Positions 51,754 through 62,937 of a DNA stretch of 64,000 nt are shown here, one piece after another. The translations under genes and the position numbers were made by a program. The notes under the pieces were generated by a model. The model was not told where the DNA came from and made no database searches. It was given only the letters and a program-made list of their open reading frames with translations. The stretch comes from an uncultured Pelagibacteraceae bacterium (GTDB taxonomy: Bacteria; Pseudomonadota; Alphaproteobacteria; Pelagibacterales; Pelagibacteraceae), in the NCBI GenBank assembly GCA_902611845.1, contig CACMAX010000001.1:1-64000 (forward strand), in the 5' to 3' direction. The first letter of the stretch is position 1. Each line of letters opens with the position of its first letter.

Positions 51754-53664
51754 ATGCAAAATTATAAATATTTAAATAATATTAATTTTCCTTCAGATAT
51801 AAAAAAACTAAATAATGAAGAATTAAAAGTTCTATCAGAAGAAGTAAGAAGCGAAATGATTGATGCTGTTTCAAAAACAGGTGGTCATCTAGGTGCAGGT
51901 TTAGGTGTTGTAGAATTAACAGTAGCACTTCACCATGTTTTTGACACCCCAAAGGACAAATTGATATGGGATGTTGGTCATCAATCATACCCTCATAAAA
52001 TTTTAACAGGAAGAAAAGATAAAATACGAACTTTACGACAAGGAAGTGGATTATCTGGTTTTACAAAGCGATCAGAAAGTGAATTCGATCCCTTTGGTGC
52101 AGCTCATAGTTCTACTTCTATTTCTGCTGGACTTGGCATTGCAACAGCAAATAAATTATCAAATAAATCAGAACAGGTTATAGCAGTTATTGGTGACGGT
52201 GCAATGAGCGCAGGAATGGCATATGAAGCTATGAATAATGCTGGAGACTCAAAAACAAAAATGATCGTAATTTTGAATGACAATGACATGTCAATTGCAA
52301 AACCAGTTGGCGCAATGAAATCTTATCTTGCTAAAATTTTTTCAGGTAAAATTTATTTTAGTTTCAGAGAAACAGTTAAAATGATTATTTCATCCTTTTC
52401 AAAAAGATTTAGCAAAAAGGCTGGAAAGGCTGAAGATTTTTTGAGATCGGCTGTCACAGGTGGTACATTATTTAATTCATTAGGTTTTTATTATGTTGGT
52501 CCAATTGATGGTCATGATTTAGATGTTCTATTGCCAATTTTAAATAACGCAAAAGAAAGTAATCATAATGGTCCAATACTAATTCATATAAAAACTCAAA
52601 AAGGCAAAGGATATAGTTTTGCTGAAAAATCTGATGACAAGTATCACGGAGTTACAAAATTTGATGTTCAAACTGGAGTTCAACAAAAATCAACAACTAA
52701 AGCTCCTGCTTTTACAAAGGTATTTGCAAATACATTAATAGAGCATGCAAAGAAAGACAGTAAAATTGTAGGTATAACTGCTGCTATGCCGTCTGGGACA
52801 GGAATGGATGCATTTAGTAAAGTTTTCCCTGATAGAACTTTTGATGTTGGAATTGCTGAACAACATGCAGTTACTTTTGCTGCAGGTTTAGCAACGGAAG
52901 GTTATAAGCCTTATGCAGCAATTTATTCAACATTTTTACAAAGAGCTTATGATCAGGTAGTTCATGATGTTGCAATTCAAAGTTTACCAGTAAGATTTGC
53001 AATTGATAGAGCTGGTTTAGTTGGTGCCGATGGAGCCACTCATGCAGGTGCTTTTGATATTACATATTTATCAACTTTACCTAATTTTATTGTTATGGCA
53101 GCAAGTGATGAAGCAGAATTGGTAAGAATGGTTAATACCTCAGTAAATATTAATAATAAACCATGTGCATTTAGATATCCAAGGGGAAATGGAGTAGGTT
53201 TAGAATTACCCGACATCAACGAAAAAATAGATATTGGAAAAGGAAGAGTTATAAGAGAAGGAAAGAAAGTTGCCCTAGTAAGTCTTGGAAACAGATTAAA
53301 AGAATGTTTATTTGCTGAAGAAAGTTTAAAAAAAATGGGAATTAATCCAACAATTATTGATGCTAGATTTGCAAAACCTCTGGATGAAAATCTCATGTGG
53401 CAAGTTGCAACAAATCATGAAGTGCTAATTACATTGGAAGAGGGTTCTATTGGAGGCTTTGGAGCACATTTAAATCATTTCTTAAATGAAAAGAATTTAT
53501 TGGATAATAATTTAAAATTTAGATCAATGATTTTGCCTGATAAATTTTTAGACCAAGATAAACCAGAAGAAATGTATAAAGAAGCTGGTTTAGATGCTAA
53601 ATCTATTGAAGAGAAAGTTTTAGAAACTCTAAATTCTAAAGTTGTGATTAAAAAAACGAATTAA
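51754..53664 (+). CDS. dxs: 1-deoxy-D-xylulose-5-phosphate synthase
   Basis: 636 aa; [55 protein letters not shown]. Confidence 0.97.
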   Translation: MQNYKYLNNINFPSDIKKLNNEELKVLSEEVRSEMIDAVSKTGGHLGAGLGVVELTVALHHVFDTPKDKLIWDVGHQSYPHKILTGRKDKIRTLRQGSGLSGFTKRSESEFDPFGAAHSSTSISAGLGIATANKLSNKSEQVIAVIGDGAMSAGMAYEAMNNAGDSKTKMIVILNDNDMSIAKPVGAMKSYLAKIFSGKIYFSFRETVKMIISSFSKRFSKKAGKAEDFLRSAVTGGTLFNSLGFYYVGPIDGHDLDVLLPILNNAKESNHNGPILIHIKTQKGKGYSFAEKSDDKYHGVTKFDVQTGVQQKSTTKAPAFTKVFANTLIEHAKKDSKIVGITAAMPSGTGMDAFSKVFPDRTFDVGIAEQHAVTFAAGLATEGYKPYAAIYSTFLQRAYDQVVHDVAIQSLPVRFAIDRAGLVGADGATHAGAFDITYLSTLPNFIVMAASDEAELVRMVNTSVNINNKPCAFRYPRGNGVGLELPDINEKIDIGKGRVIREGKKVALVSLGNRLKECLFAEESLKKMGINPTIIDARFAKPLDENLMWQVATNHEVLITLEEGSIGGFGAHLNHFLNEKNLLDNNLKFRSMILPDKFLDQDKPEEMYKEAGLDAKSIEEKVLETLNSKVVIKKTN

Positions 53665-54746
53665 TTACCACATTGAGCTTTATTCATTAAGTAATGATCA
53701 AGAATTACACAATGCATCATTGCTTCGCCTATAGGCACTGCTCTAATACCTACACATGGATCATGTCTCCCTGTGACTGAAATTGAAGTATTTTTTCCAA
53801 ATTTATTAATTGTTTTTCTTTGAGAAAGAATTGATGAAGTTGGTTTTACTGCAAAAGAAACTATTATTTCTTGACCACTAGAAATTCCTCCAAGAATTCC
53901 TCCAGCATTATTTGATTTAAATTTTGTTTTCTTTCCTGTTTGTGACATTTCATCAGAATTTTGTTCACCAGAAAGTTGAGCAGAGTTCATTCCTGATCCT
54001 ATATTTACACCTTTTACCGCGTTAATACTCATCATAGCTGATGCTAAATCCATATCTAATTTAGAATAAATTGGAGCTCCTAATCCAACAGGTATACCTC
54101 TTGCTCTTACTTCAATAATAGCTCCACAAGATGAGCCAGCTTTTCTTATCCCAAGTAAATATTTTTCCCATAATTTTAAAACTGTTTTATCAGGACAAAA
54201 TAGGGGGTTTTTTGCAATGAATTTGTCATTCCATTTTTCTGTGTCACATCCTAGTATTCCTAATTGTGTTACTGCTCCAATTACACTGTATTTTTTCCCA
54301 ATAATATTTTGCAAAACTTGTTTTGCTATTGCTCCTGCTGCTACTCTTGATGCAGTCTCTCTTGCTGACTGTCTGCCTCCACCTCTATAATCTCTAATTC
54401 CATATTTTTTAAAATATGTGTAATCAGCATGACCAGGTCTAAATTTATCTTTAATATTTTTATAATCCTTAGAACGCATATCTTTATTGAAAATAATCAT
54501 TGAGATAGGCGTACCAGTTGTTTTGCCCTCAAATGTTCCTGATAAAATTTCCACTTTATCATCCTCTTTTCTTTGAGTTGTGAATTTAGACTGACCAGGC
54601 TTTCTTTTATTTAATTCTAATTGAATGTCTTTAATATTAAGCTTAATATTTGGGGGACATCCATCAACAACACATCCAATTGCTTGACCGTGAGACTCAC
54701 CCCATGTAGTAAATCGAAAAAATTTTCCAAATGTATTAAAAGACAT
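53661..54746 (-). CDS. aroC: Chorismate synthase
   Basis: 361 aa; [39 protein letters not shown]. Confidence 0.97.
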   Translation of the reverse strand: MSFNTFGKFFRFTTWGESHGQAIGCVVDGCPPNIKLNIKDIQLELNKRKPGQSKFTTQRKEDDKVEILSGTFEGKTTGTPISMIIFNKDMRSKDYKNIKDKFRPGHADYTYFKKYGIRDYRGGGRQSARETASRVAAGAIAKQVLQNIIGKKYSVIGAVTQLGILGCDTEKWNDKFIAKNPLFCPDKTVLKLWEKYLLGIRKAGSSCGAIIEVRARGIPVGLGAPIYSKLDMDLASAMMSINAVKGVNIGSGMNSAQLSGEQNSDEMSQTGKKTKFKSNNAGGILGGISSGQEIIVSFAVKPTSSILSQRKTINKFGKNTSISVTGRHDPCVGIRAVPIGEAMMHCVILDHYLMNKAQCGN

Positions 54747-54778
54747 TATATTATTATATAAATTATTTTGGTTAAATT

Positions 54779-55402
54779 ATGAACGAAAAAAATTCTTTAG
54801 GATTAGATAAATGCTTTCTTGAACTTGATAATCCAATATTATTATTCACTGAATGGTATAAAGAGGCAAAGAAAACTGAAATAAATGATCCAAATGCGTT
54901 AGCTCTAGGCACTATTGACGAAAAAGGTTATCCGAATGTAAGAATGGTATTACTCAAAGATTATGGAGAAGACGGATTTGTCTTTTACACTAACTTTAAT
55001 AGTAATAAAGGAAACTCTATAAAGCGTAATCCAAAAATTTCAATGTGCTTTCATTGGAAAAGTTTACTCAGACAAATCCGTATAGTTGGTACCGCTGAAA
55101 AAGTTTCAGATGATGAAGCGGATAATTATTATTATTCCAGAAGTTATGGAAGTAGAATTGGTGCTTGGGCCTCAAATCAAAGCTCAATTTTAAAAGATAG
55201 AGAAGAACTAAACCAATCAATAAAAAAATTTAAAGATCTCTATAAAGATGAAAATAATGTACCAAGACCTGATCATTGGTCAGGCTGGAGGTTAAAACAC
55301 CACGAAATTGAATTTTGGTTAGATGGTGAAAATAGAATTCACGAAAGATTAAAATATATTAAAGAAGATAATGCTTGGAAAAAAATTCTTTTATCACCTT
55401 AA
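54779..55402 (+). CDS. pdxH: Pyridoxamine 5'-phosphate oxidase
   Basis: 207 aa; PNVRMVLLKDYGEDGFVFYTNFNSNKG, GSRIGAWASNQSS. Confidence 0.96.
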   Translation: MNEKNSLGLDKCFLELDNPILLFTEWYKEAKKTEINDPNALALGTIDEKGYPNVRMVLLKDYGEDGFVFYTNFNSNKGNSIKRNPKISMCFHWKSLLRQIRIVGTAEKVSDDEADNYYYSRSYGSRIGAWASNQSSILKDREELNQSIKKFKDLYKDENNVPRPDHWSGWRLKHHEIEFWLDGENRIHERLKYIKEDNAWKKILLSP

Positions 55403-56412
55403 AATTTTCTATTAATACTAAAAGCAGTTAAATTTTTTAGTATAGTTTTTTCTTCACAATCTTGAAATATACTTAATGAATTTGATGCTAAACTTATATA
55501 GTGTTCCGCTTTTTTGTAACACTCACTAATTATATTATATTTTTTTACTAACTTAAGCACATAGTCAAATTGTTCTTTAGATCTGATATTTTGATCAAAT
55601 ATTTTTTTTAAAACTAATTTTTCATCTGAAGATAATTTTTGATTTAATAGAATAATAGGGAGAGTTACCTTGCCTTCAAAGAAATCTTTCCCTATCTCTT
55701 TACCAAACATTTTTAATTCTGAGTTATAATCAAGTGTATCATCTGCAATCTGAAATGTTAATCCAAGGTTCTTTCCATAGAATTCTAGTGCATCTTTAAA
55801 TTTATTTTCTTTATCAGTAATTATCGACCCAACTTTTGAAGATGCCGAAAATAAAGCTGCAGTTTTAGAAGAAATTATATTCAAGTATGTTTCTTCTAGC
55901 ATTTCAGAGTCACCTTTATGTTGTAATTGCAAAACTTCTCCTTGAGCAATAGTTGATGATGTAGAAGATAAAAGTTTTAATACTTCAATGCTTCCATCCT
56001 CAACCATCATTTCAAAACATCTACTTAATAAATAGTCCCCAACAAGAATTGATGACTGATTTCCCCAAATTTTATTTGTAGTTTTTTTTCCTCTTCTTAA
56101 ATCTGCGCTGTCAATTACATCATCATGCATAAGAGTTGCTGCGTGTATAAGTTCAACACATGCAGCTAGGTTCACATCTCTACTACCTTTTGTATATCCA
56201 CACAATTTAGCACACTCCAAAGTAAGCAATGCTCTTAATCTTTTACCTCCACTAGTCATGTGGTAAGCTGTCATTTCTTTAACAAGCTCAACTTTACTAT
56301 CTAATTTATAAGAAATTTTGTCTTCAACTAAACTTAGTTTTTCATCAACAGAATTTACTAAATCTATATATGCATTAGTTATTTGCTTTTTTAATTGAAC
56401 TACTGAACCCAT
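55399..56412 (-). CDS. ispB: Long-chain polyprenyl (octaprenyl) diphosphate synthase
   Basis: 337 aa; SGGKRLRALLTLECAKL, TLMHDDVIDSADLRRGK, FQIADDTLDYN. Confidence 0.93.
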   Translation of the reverse strand: MGSVVQLKKQITNAYIDLVNSVDEKLSLVEDKISYKLDSKVELVKEMTAYHMTSGGKRLRALLTLECAKLCGYTKGSRDVNLAACVELIHAATLMHDDVIDSADLRRGKKTTNKIWGNQSSILVGDYLLSRCFEMMVEDGSIEVLKLLSSTSSTIAQGEVLQLQHKGDSEMLEETYLNIISSKTAALFSASSKVGSIITDKENKFKDALEFYGKNLGLTFQIADDTLDYNSELKMFGKEIGKDFFEGKVTLPIILLNQKLSSDEKLVLKKIFDQNIRSKEQFDYVLKLVKKYNIISECYKKAEHYISLASNSLSIFQDCEEKTILKNLTAFSINRKF

Positions 56413-56520
56413 AAATTCAAAATATTACATTAAGTTTATTAATATACTTATCAATTGACGCACCTATTTCTTCAACTATAAGTAGCTTTATAATTAATTA
56501 AAATTTTTATAATCATTTGT

Positions 56521-57328
56521 ATGTTTTCATTTTTTAAAAAAAAAAAAATTGTTAGTCATTTAAGACTTACGGGCGTCATTGGAAATGTTGGAAAGTTCAA
56601 ACAAGGAATAGAATATTCCTCTCAAGAAGAAATGATAAAAAAAGCTTTTTCAGTAAAAAAAGCAGAGGCTGTAGCAATTTCAATTAATTCACCAGGTGGT
56701 TCACCAGTTCAATCACATCTAATATATAAATTTATTAGAGAACAATCTAAGAAAAACAAAAAAAAAGTAATAGTTTTTGCGGAAGATGTTGCTGCATCTG
56801 GAGGCTATCTAATTGCATGCGCAGGTGATGAGATTTATGCTAATGCAAGTTCTATAATCGGATCAATAGGAGTGATTTATTCTTCTTTTGGTTTTAAAGA
56901 TTTAATTCAAAAAATCGGAGTTCAAAGAAGGGTTTATACAGCTGGAAAAAATAAAAGTACCCTAGATCCTTTTTTTAGACGAGAAAGAAGAGGACATTCA
57001 AAGATTAAAAAATATTCAACTGGAACTTCACCAAGAATTTATTAATGTTGTAGAAGAAAGTAGATCAACAAAATTAAACAAAACTGATGTTGAACTTTTT
57101 TCTGGAGAATTTTGGTCTGGTAAAACATCCTTAAAACTTGGTTTGATAGATGGAATAGGGAATGCAGAACAGATATTGAGAGAAAAATTTGGTGAAGATG
57201 TTGAAATTAAAAAATTTGAAAAGTCTAAAGGATGGCTTGCCAAAAAACTTTCGTCTTCAGAAGACCATGCGGATAAATTGATAAGTGTTTTAGAGGAAAG
57301 ATCTATTTGGCAAAAGTATGGTTTCTAA
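56521..57328 (+). pseudogene. S49 family peptidase (SohB/SppA-like) with +1 frameshift at the T7 run 56970-56976
   Basis: NSPGGSPVQS, AEDVAASGGYLIACAGDEIYA, GSIGVI; removing one T gives STLDPFLDEKEEDIQRLKNIQLELHQEFINVVEESR...FSGEFWSGKTSLKLGLIDGIG to the stop at 57328. Confidence 0.88.
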
Positions 57329-58202
57329 AAAAAAAACAAAAAATCCAAAATCATTTATTTCTTTTCAGGATACAATATTAAATCTTCAAAAGTACTGGTC
57401 AAAAAAAGGTTGCGTTATTTTACAACCTTATGATTTAGAAGTTGGGGCAGGAACATTTCACCCAGCAACAACTCTGAGATCATTAGGTCCTAAACCATGG
57501 AAAACAGCTTACGTTCAACCATCAAGAAGACCAACAGATGGAAGGTATGGAGAAAATCCTAATCGTTTGCAACACTACTATCAATTTCAAGTTTTAATAA
57601 AACCTTCACCAAAAGATATTAAAAAAATGTATCTTAATAGCCTTTCATCATTAGGTATTAAACACGAAGAGCACGATATCAGATTTGTAGAGGATGATTG
57701 GGAAAGTCCAACCCTAGGTGCTGCTGGTCTTGGATGGGAAGTATGGTGTGATGGCATGGAAGTTACTCAATTCACTTATTTTCAACAAATGGCAGGGATG
57801 GAATGCAATCCAATATCTGTTGAGATTACTTACGGTTTAGAGAGATTATGTATGTTTATTCAAGGTAAAAAAAATGTTTTTGATTTAATTTGGAATGATG
57901 AAGGAGTTTTATACAAAGATGTTTTTCATCAAGCTGAAAAAGAGTTTTCAGCCTATAATTTTGAGTATGCAAACACAGATAAACTATTTAAGATTTTTGA
58001 TATGCTCGAACAAGAAGCAAAATCATTAATTGAAAAGAAAATTTCTCTTCCAGCATATGATCAATGTTTAAAATCAAGTCATGTGTTCAATATTTTAGAT
58101 GCTAGAGGAGTTATAAGTGTTGCACTAAGAGCAGAATATATTGCAAGGATAAGAGATCTAACAAGAGAAATTGGAAAAATTTGGGTAGAAACACAAAATT
58201 AA
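57318..58202 (+). CDS. glyQ: Glycyl-tRNA synthetase alpha subunit
   Basis: 294 aa; [49 protein letters not shown]. Confidence 0.97.
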   Translation: MVSKKKTKNPKSFISFQDTILNLQKYWSKKGCVILQPYDLEVGAGTFHPATTLRSLGPKPWKTAYVQPSRRPTDGRYGENPNRLQHYYQFQVLIKPSPKDIKKMYLNSLSSLGIKHEEHDIRFVEDDWESPTLGAAGLGWEVWCDGMEVTQFTYFQQMAGMECNPISVEITYGLERLCMFIQGKKNVFDLIWNDEGVLYKDVFHQAEKEFSAYNFEYANTDKLFKIFDMLEQEAKSLIEKKISLPAYDQCLKSSHVFNILDARGVISVALRAEYIARIRDLTREIGKIWVETQN

Positions 58203-58203
58203 G

Positions 58204-60267
58204 ATGTCTGAATTTTTCCTTGAATTATTTAGTGAAGAAATACCTTCCAGATTACAAATCAATGCCAGAAATGATTTAACACAAATTCTTAAAAAATTTT
58301 TTGACGATAATGAAATTATATTTAAAGGTAAAATTAATACTTATTCAACTCCAAATAGGCTCATTGTTTATATAAATAAGATACCTAAAGATTTAATAAA
58401 AAAAGCAGAGAAAATTAGAGGTCCTAATATAAATGCTCCAGAAAAGGCTTTAGAAGGATTTTTAAAATCCAATAAAATAAGTAAAGAAAAAGTTTTCAAA
58501 AAAAGCACTGAAAAAGGCATATTCTACTTTTACAACAAACCATCACAAAAAATAAAAACATACGATTTATTAAAAGAAAATATTGCAAGTTTGCTTTTAA
58601 AAATTTCATGGAAAAAATCAATGAAATGGGGCAATCATGATTTATATTGGGGGAGACCGTTAAAATCAATATTAGCTTTATTTGATAAAAAAATAATTGA
58701 ATTTAAATTAAACCATTTACAGAGTTCAAATAAAACTTTTACAGATAAAGATCTAGAAGATGAAGTAAAAAGTTTTGTTGATTTTAAATCTTATATAAAA
58801 TTTTTTAAACAAAAAGGAGTAACAATTGACCATAATAAAAGGAAGGAATTTATAATTAAAGAAATAAATAAAGCAACTAATCAAAAAAAAATTCGTATAA
58901 AAGTGAATGAAAAACTTATAGACGAAATAATAAATATTGTTGAAAAACCAAAAATTTTAGTATGTGAGTTTAATAAGAAATTTTTAGAAATTCCACAAGA
59001 AATACTTATTATAACAATGCAACATCACCAAAAATATTTTCCTACATTTGATAGTAAAAACAAAATAACAAATAATTTTATAGTTGTGGCAGATTGCAAG
59101 GACAAAAAAGGATTAGTTAAATTAGGAAATCAAAATGTTGTAAATGCAAGGTTGGCAGATGCAGAATTTTTTTGGAACAGAAATAAGTCTCAAAATTTAG
59201 TTAAACAGGTATCTAGATTGAAGCAAATTAATTATTTTAAAGGATTGGGAAGTTATTTTGATAAAATACAAAGAGTAAGAAAATTAAGTGGAATAATATC
59301 AGATGAACTTTTAATAAGTAAAGAAAAGATAGAAATTGCCTCCTCAATTTGCAAAGTAGATTTGATGTCAGATTTAGTTGGAGAGTTTCCCGAATTGCAA
59401 GGCGTGATGGGTGGATACTTTGCAAGAGAACAAGGTTTTGACGAAGAAATAAGTTTAGCTGTTTCAGAGCATTACTTACCAAGTGGTATTGATAGTAAAG
59501 TTCCAAAAAAACCATACAGCATAGCATTATCGTTAAGTGACAAAATAGACTCCTTAGTTGGATTTTTTGGAATTAATCTCAAACCAACTAGTTCAAAAGA
59601 TCCTTATGCCTTAAGAAGAATGGCAATTAGTTTATTAAGGTTAATAATTGAAAATCAAAAAAAAATAAAATTAAGAGATCTAATAAATTATTCAATAAAT
59701 TTATACAAAGATCAAAATTACTCTTTTGACTCAAAATTGATAAATGATGAATTGGGAGATTTTATTTTAGAAAGATTAAAAAATTATTTGAAAGAAAAAA
59801 ATATTAGGTCAGATATTATTGAGTGCTCCACTAATTCATATGGAATAGATGATTTACTAAAAATTTTTAATAAATCATTAAATTTGAATAAAAATATTAA
59901 AAAAGATTTTGGTCTTGATGTTATTACAATTTATAAAAGATCTGCAAACATTTTAAATAGCGAAAGTAAATCAAAACTAGAAATTGTAGGTTCTGCCGAT
60001 CCTGGTCTTTTTAAAAATGATTATGAAAAAAATCTTTATAAAAAAATACATACTATAAGAAAGTATTTTTCAAGTATAGGTAGAGACGAGGATTATGATG
60101 AAAGTCTTAAAACACTTTCAAGTGCCAAAATAGAGGTTAATGAGTTTTTTGATAACGTAATAGTTAATGATCAAGAAGAAATAATTAAAAAAAACAGACT
60201 AGAACTTTTAAAAATGTTGTGTAAAAGCTTCGATAATTATTTTAACTTTTCAAAAATAGAAGCATAA
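58204..60267 (+). CDS. glyS: Glycyl-tRNA synthetase beta subunit
   Basis: 687 aa; FFLELFSEEIPSRLQ, QHHQKYFPT, CKVDLMSDLVGEFPELQGVMGGYFAREQG. Confidence 0.95.
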   Translation: MSEFFLELFSEEIPSRLQINARNDLTQILKKFFDDNEIIFKGKINTYSTPNRLIVYINKIPKDLIKKAEKIRGPNINAPEKALEGFLKSNKISKEKVFKKSTEKGIFYFYNKPSQKIKTYDLLKENIASLLLKISWKKSMKWGNHDLYWGRPLKSILALFDKKIIEFKLNHLQSSNKTFTDKDLEDEVKSFVDFKSYIKFFKQKGVTIDHNKRKEFIIKEINKATNQKKIRIKVNEKLIDEIINIVEKPKILVCEFNKKFLEIPQEILIITMQHHQKYFPTFDSKNKITNNFIVVADCKDKKGLVKLGNQNVVNARLADAEFFWNRNKSQNLVKQVSRLKQINYFKGLGSYFDKIQRVRKLSGIISDELLISKEKIEIASSICKVDLMSDLVGEFPELQGVMGGYFAREQGFDEEISLAVSEHYLPSGIDSKVPKKPYSIALSLSDKIDSLVGFFGINLKPTSSKDPYALRRMAISLLRLIIENQKKIKLRDLINYSINLYKDQNYSFDSKLINDELGDFILERLKNYLKEKNIRSDIIECSTNSYGIDDLLKIFNKSLNLNKNIKKDFGLDVITIYKRSANILNSESKSKLEIVGSADPGLFKNDYEKNLYKKIHTIRKYFSSIGRDEDYDESLKTLSSAKIEVNEFFDNVIVNDQEEIIKKNRLELLKMLCKSFDNYFNFSKIEA

Positions 60268-62937
60268 ATGCCAAAATTAGTATTTAATTTTAAATCTAAA
60301 GACACAAAAAAAATAAAAAATCCAAAAAATATTTTAGGTGGCAAAGGTGCAAATTTATCTGAAATGGGAAGGATGGGTTTACCTGTCCCACCTGGATTTA
60401 CGATTTCCACTGAAGTTTGTGATTTATTTTATAAAAATAAAAAGAAATTAAAACCTAAAATCATAAATGAAATAAATAAAGAATTAAAAAATATTGAAAA
60501 AGATTCTGGTAAAAAATTTGGAGATTTGAAAAATCCGTTATTATTATCAGTAAGATCTGGCGCAAGAGTATCCATGCCAGGAATGATGGATACTATTTTA
60601 AATCTTGGACTAAATGACGAAACTGTCATTGCTTTAGCAGATAAAACATCAAATATTAGATTTGCAAAAGATAGTTATAGAAGATTTATACAAATGTATG
60701 CAAATGTTGTTATGGGTGTTGAAAGTTATAATTTTGAAGAATTAATTGAAAATTACAAACTTACAAAAGGTGTTTTGCTAGACACTGATTTAAATGAAGA
60801 TGACTGGGACGGATTGATTAAAGAATTTAAAAACATTGTAAAAGAAAAAACAAGAAAAAATTTTCCTCAAAATATTAATGAACAATTACTAGGTGCAATT
60901 AGTGCAGTCTTTTTGTCATGGGATAGTAACAGGGCAAAGGTTTATAGAAAATTAAATCATATTCCTTCAGAGTGGGGAACCGCAGTAAATGTTCAGTCAA
61001 TGGTTTTTGGTAATATGGGTAATGATTGTGCGACAGGTGTTGTATTTACGCGTAATCCATCCAATGGAATCAATGAAATCTATGGCGAATATTTAATAAA
61101 TGCTCAAGGAGAAGATGTTGTTGCAGGAACAAGGACGCCCCAACATATAACTAAGAAAGCTAGAAAAGATGCAAAAGAAACACTTCTTTCAATGGAAGAG
61201 TCTATGCCTAGAGTTTACAAAAATCTAAAAAATATTCTTATAAAACTGGAGAAACATTATAAAGATATGCAGGATGTGGAGTTCACAGTCGAAAATAATA
61301 AATTGTGGATGTTGCAAACTAGATCAGGAAAAAGAACAGCAAAATCATCAGTAAAAATTGCTGTCGATATGGAAAGAGAAAAACTTATCACAAAAAAAGA
61401 GGCTGTTCTTAGAGTACAACCAAATTCATTAGATACTTTGCTTCATCCAACTTTAGATGAAGCAGCGAATTTAGAAGTAATAGCCAAAGGCCTTCCAGCT
61501 TCGCCGGGAGCAGCTAGTGGAAAAGTGGTATTTACATCTGATGAAGCTGAAAGACTAAATGGAATGATGCAAAATACAATCCTAGTAAGAGTAGAAACAT
61601 CACCTGAAGATATCAATGGAATGCATGCAGCCAAAGGAATTCTTACTGCAAGAGGAGGAATGACCAGCCATGCCGCAGTAGTTGCAAGAGGAATGGGTAG
61701 GCCTTGTGTATCTGGCTCAAGCGAAATAGAAATAGATTACCAAAATAAAATTTTTAAAACAAAGAATAATGAAATTAAAGAAGGTGATTTAATTACAATT
61801 GATGGATCAACTGGTAGAATTATAAAAGGAGAAGTTAAAACTGTTAAACCCGAAATTTCGGGAGATTTTTCTAAACTTATGAGTTGGGCTGACAAATTTA
61901 GAAAACTAAAAATTAGAACTAACTCTGAAACACCTCTCGACAGTAAAACTGCTAGAGAATTTGGAGCTGAAGGAATAGGTCTTTGTAGAACAGAACACAT
62001 GTTTTTTGATGAAGAGAGAATTTTATCTGTAAGAGAAATGATTTTATCAAAATCAAAAGAAGATAGGGCTAGTGCTTTAAAGAAACTACTTCCTTTTCAA
62101 AAAAAGGATTTTATTGATATCTTTAAAATTATGAATGGTCTACCTGTTACAGTTAGATTATTAGATCCACCGCTTCATGAATTTTTACCGAAAAATCGAA
62201 AAGAAATTAGCGATGTAGCAAATGCTTTAAACATCAAAAGTTCAGAATTAGAGGGAAGAATAACAGAACTTCATGAACAAAATCCAATGCTCGGTCATAG
62301 AGGTTGTAGATTAGGTATATCATTCCCAGAGATATATGAGATGCAGTGCACAGCGATTTTTCATGCATTAGCAGAATGTAAAAAACTCAAGATAAAATCT
62401 ATTATTCCGGAGATCATGATACCTTTGGTATCTACTGAAGCAGAAATAAAAATAATGAAAGATTTAGTAATTAGAGTTGCAAAAGAAGTTGAAAACAAAA
62501 CCAAAACAAAACTAAATTTTTTAGTGGGGACAATGATTGAGCTCCCAAGAGCAGCAATTAAAGCAGATGATATATCTAGACATGCAGAATTCTTTAGTTT
62601 TGGAACAAATGATTTAACACAAACAACTTTTGGAATTAGCAGAGATGATAGTGGCAAGTTTTTAAATGATTATATTGATAATAAAATTTTCGATATCGAC
62701 CCATTTGTTTCTATAGATGACGGAGTTGGGGATTTGATAGAAATGGCAGCAAAAAAAGGTAAAAGAATTAACAAAAAAATTAAACTTGGCATATGTGGTG
62801 AACACGGAGGTGATCCTAAAAGTATCGATTTTTGTGCACGTGCTGGATTAGATTATGTATCCTGCTCACCTTATAGAGTGCCAGTTGCAAGACTTGCTGC
62901 CGCTCAAGCTCAATTAAAAAAAAAAATTAAATTCTAG
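60268..62937 (+). CDS. ppdK: Pyruvate, phosphate dikinase
   Basis: 889 aa; LGGKGANLSEMGRMGLPVPPGFTIST, GGMTSHAAVVARGMGRPCV, ICGEHGGDPKSI. Confidence 0.97.
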   Translation: MPKLVFNFKSKDTKKIKNPKNILGGKGANLSEMGRMGLPVPPGFTISTEVCDLFYKNKKKLKPKIINEINKELKNIEKDSGKKFGDLKNPLLLSVRSGARVSMPGMMDTILNLGLNDETVIALADKTSNIRFAKDSYRRFIQMYANVVMGVESYNFEELIENYKLTKGVLLDTDLNEDDWDGLIKEFKNIVKEKTRKNFPQNINEQLLGAISAVFLSWDSNRAKVYRKLNHIPSEWGTAVNVQSMVFGNMGNDCATGVVFTRNPSNGINEIYGEYLINAQGEDVVAGTRTPQHITKKARKDAKETLLSMEESMPRVYKNLKNILIKLEKHYKDMQDVEFTVENNKLWMLQTRSGKRTAKSSVKIAVDMEREKLITKKEAVLRVQPNSLDTLLHPTLDEAANLEVIAKGLPASPGAASGKVVFTSDEAERLNGMMQNTILVRVETSPEDINGMHAAKGILTARGGMTSHAAVVARGMGRPCVSGSSEIEIDYQNKIFKTKNNEIKEGDLITIDGSTGRIIKGEVKTVKPEISGDFSKLMSWADKFRKLKIRTNSETPLDSKTAREFGAEGIGLCRTEHMFFDEERILSVREMILSKSKEDRASALKKLLPFQKKDFIDIFKIMNGLPVTVRLLDPPLHEFLPKNRKEISDVANALNIKSSELEGRITELHEQNPMLGHRGCRLGISFPEIYEMQCTAIFHALAECKKLKIKSIIPEIMIPLVSTEAEIKIMKDLVIRVAKEVENKTKTKLNFLVGTMIELPRAAIKADDISRHAEFFSFGTNDLTQTTFGISRDDSGKFLNDYIDNKIFDIDPFVSIDDGVGDLIEMAAKKGKRINKKIKLGICGEHGGDPKSIDFCARAGLDYVSCSPYRVPVARLAAAQAQLKKKIKF

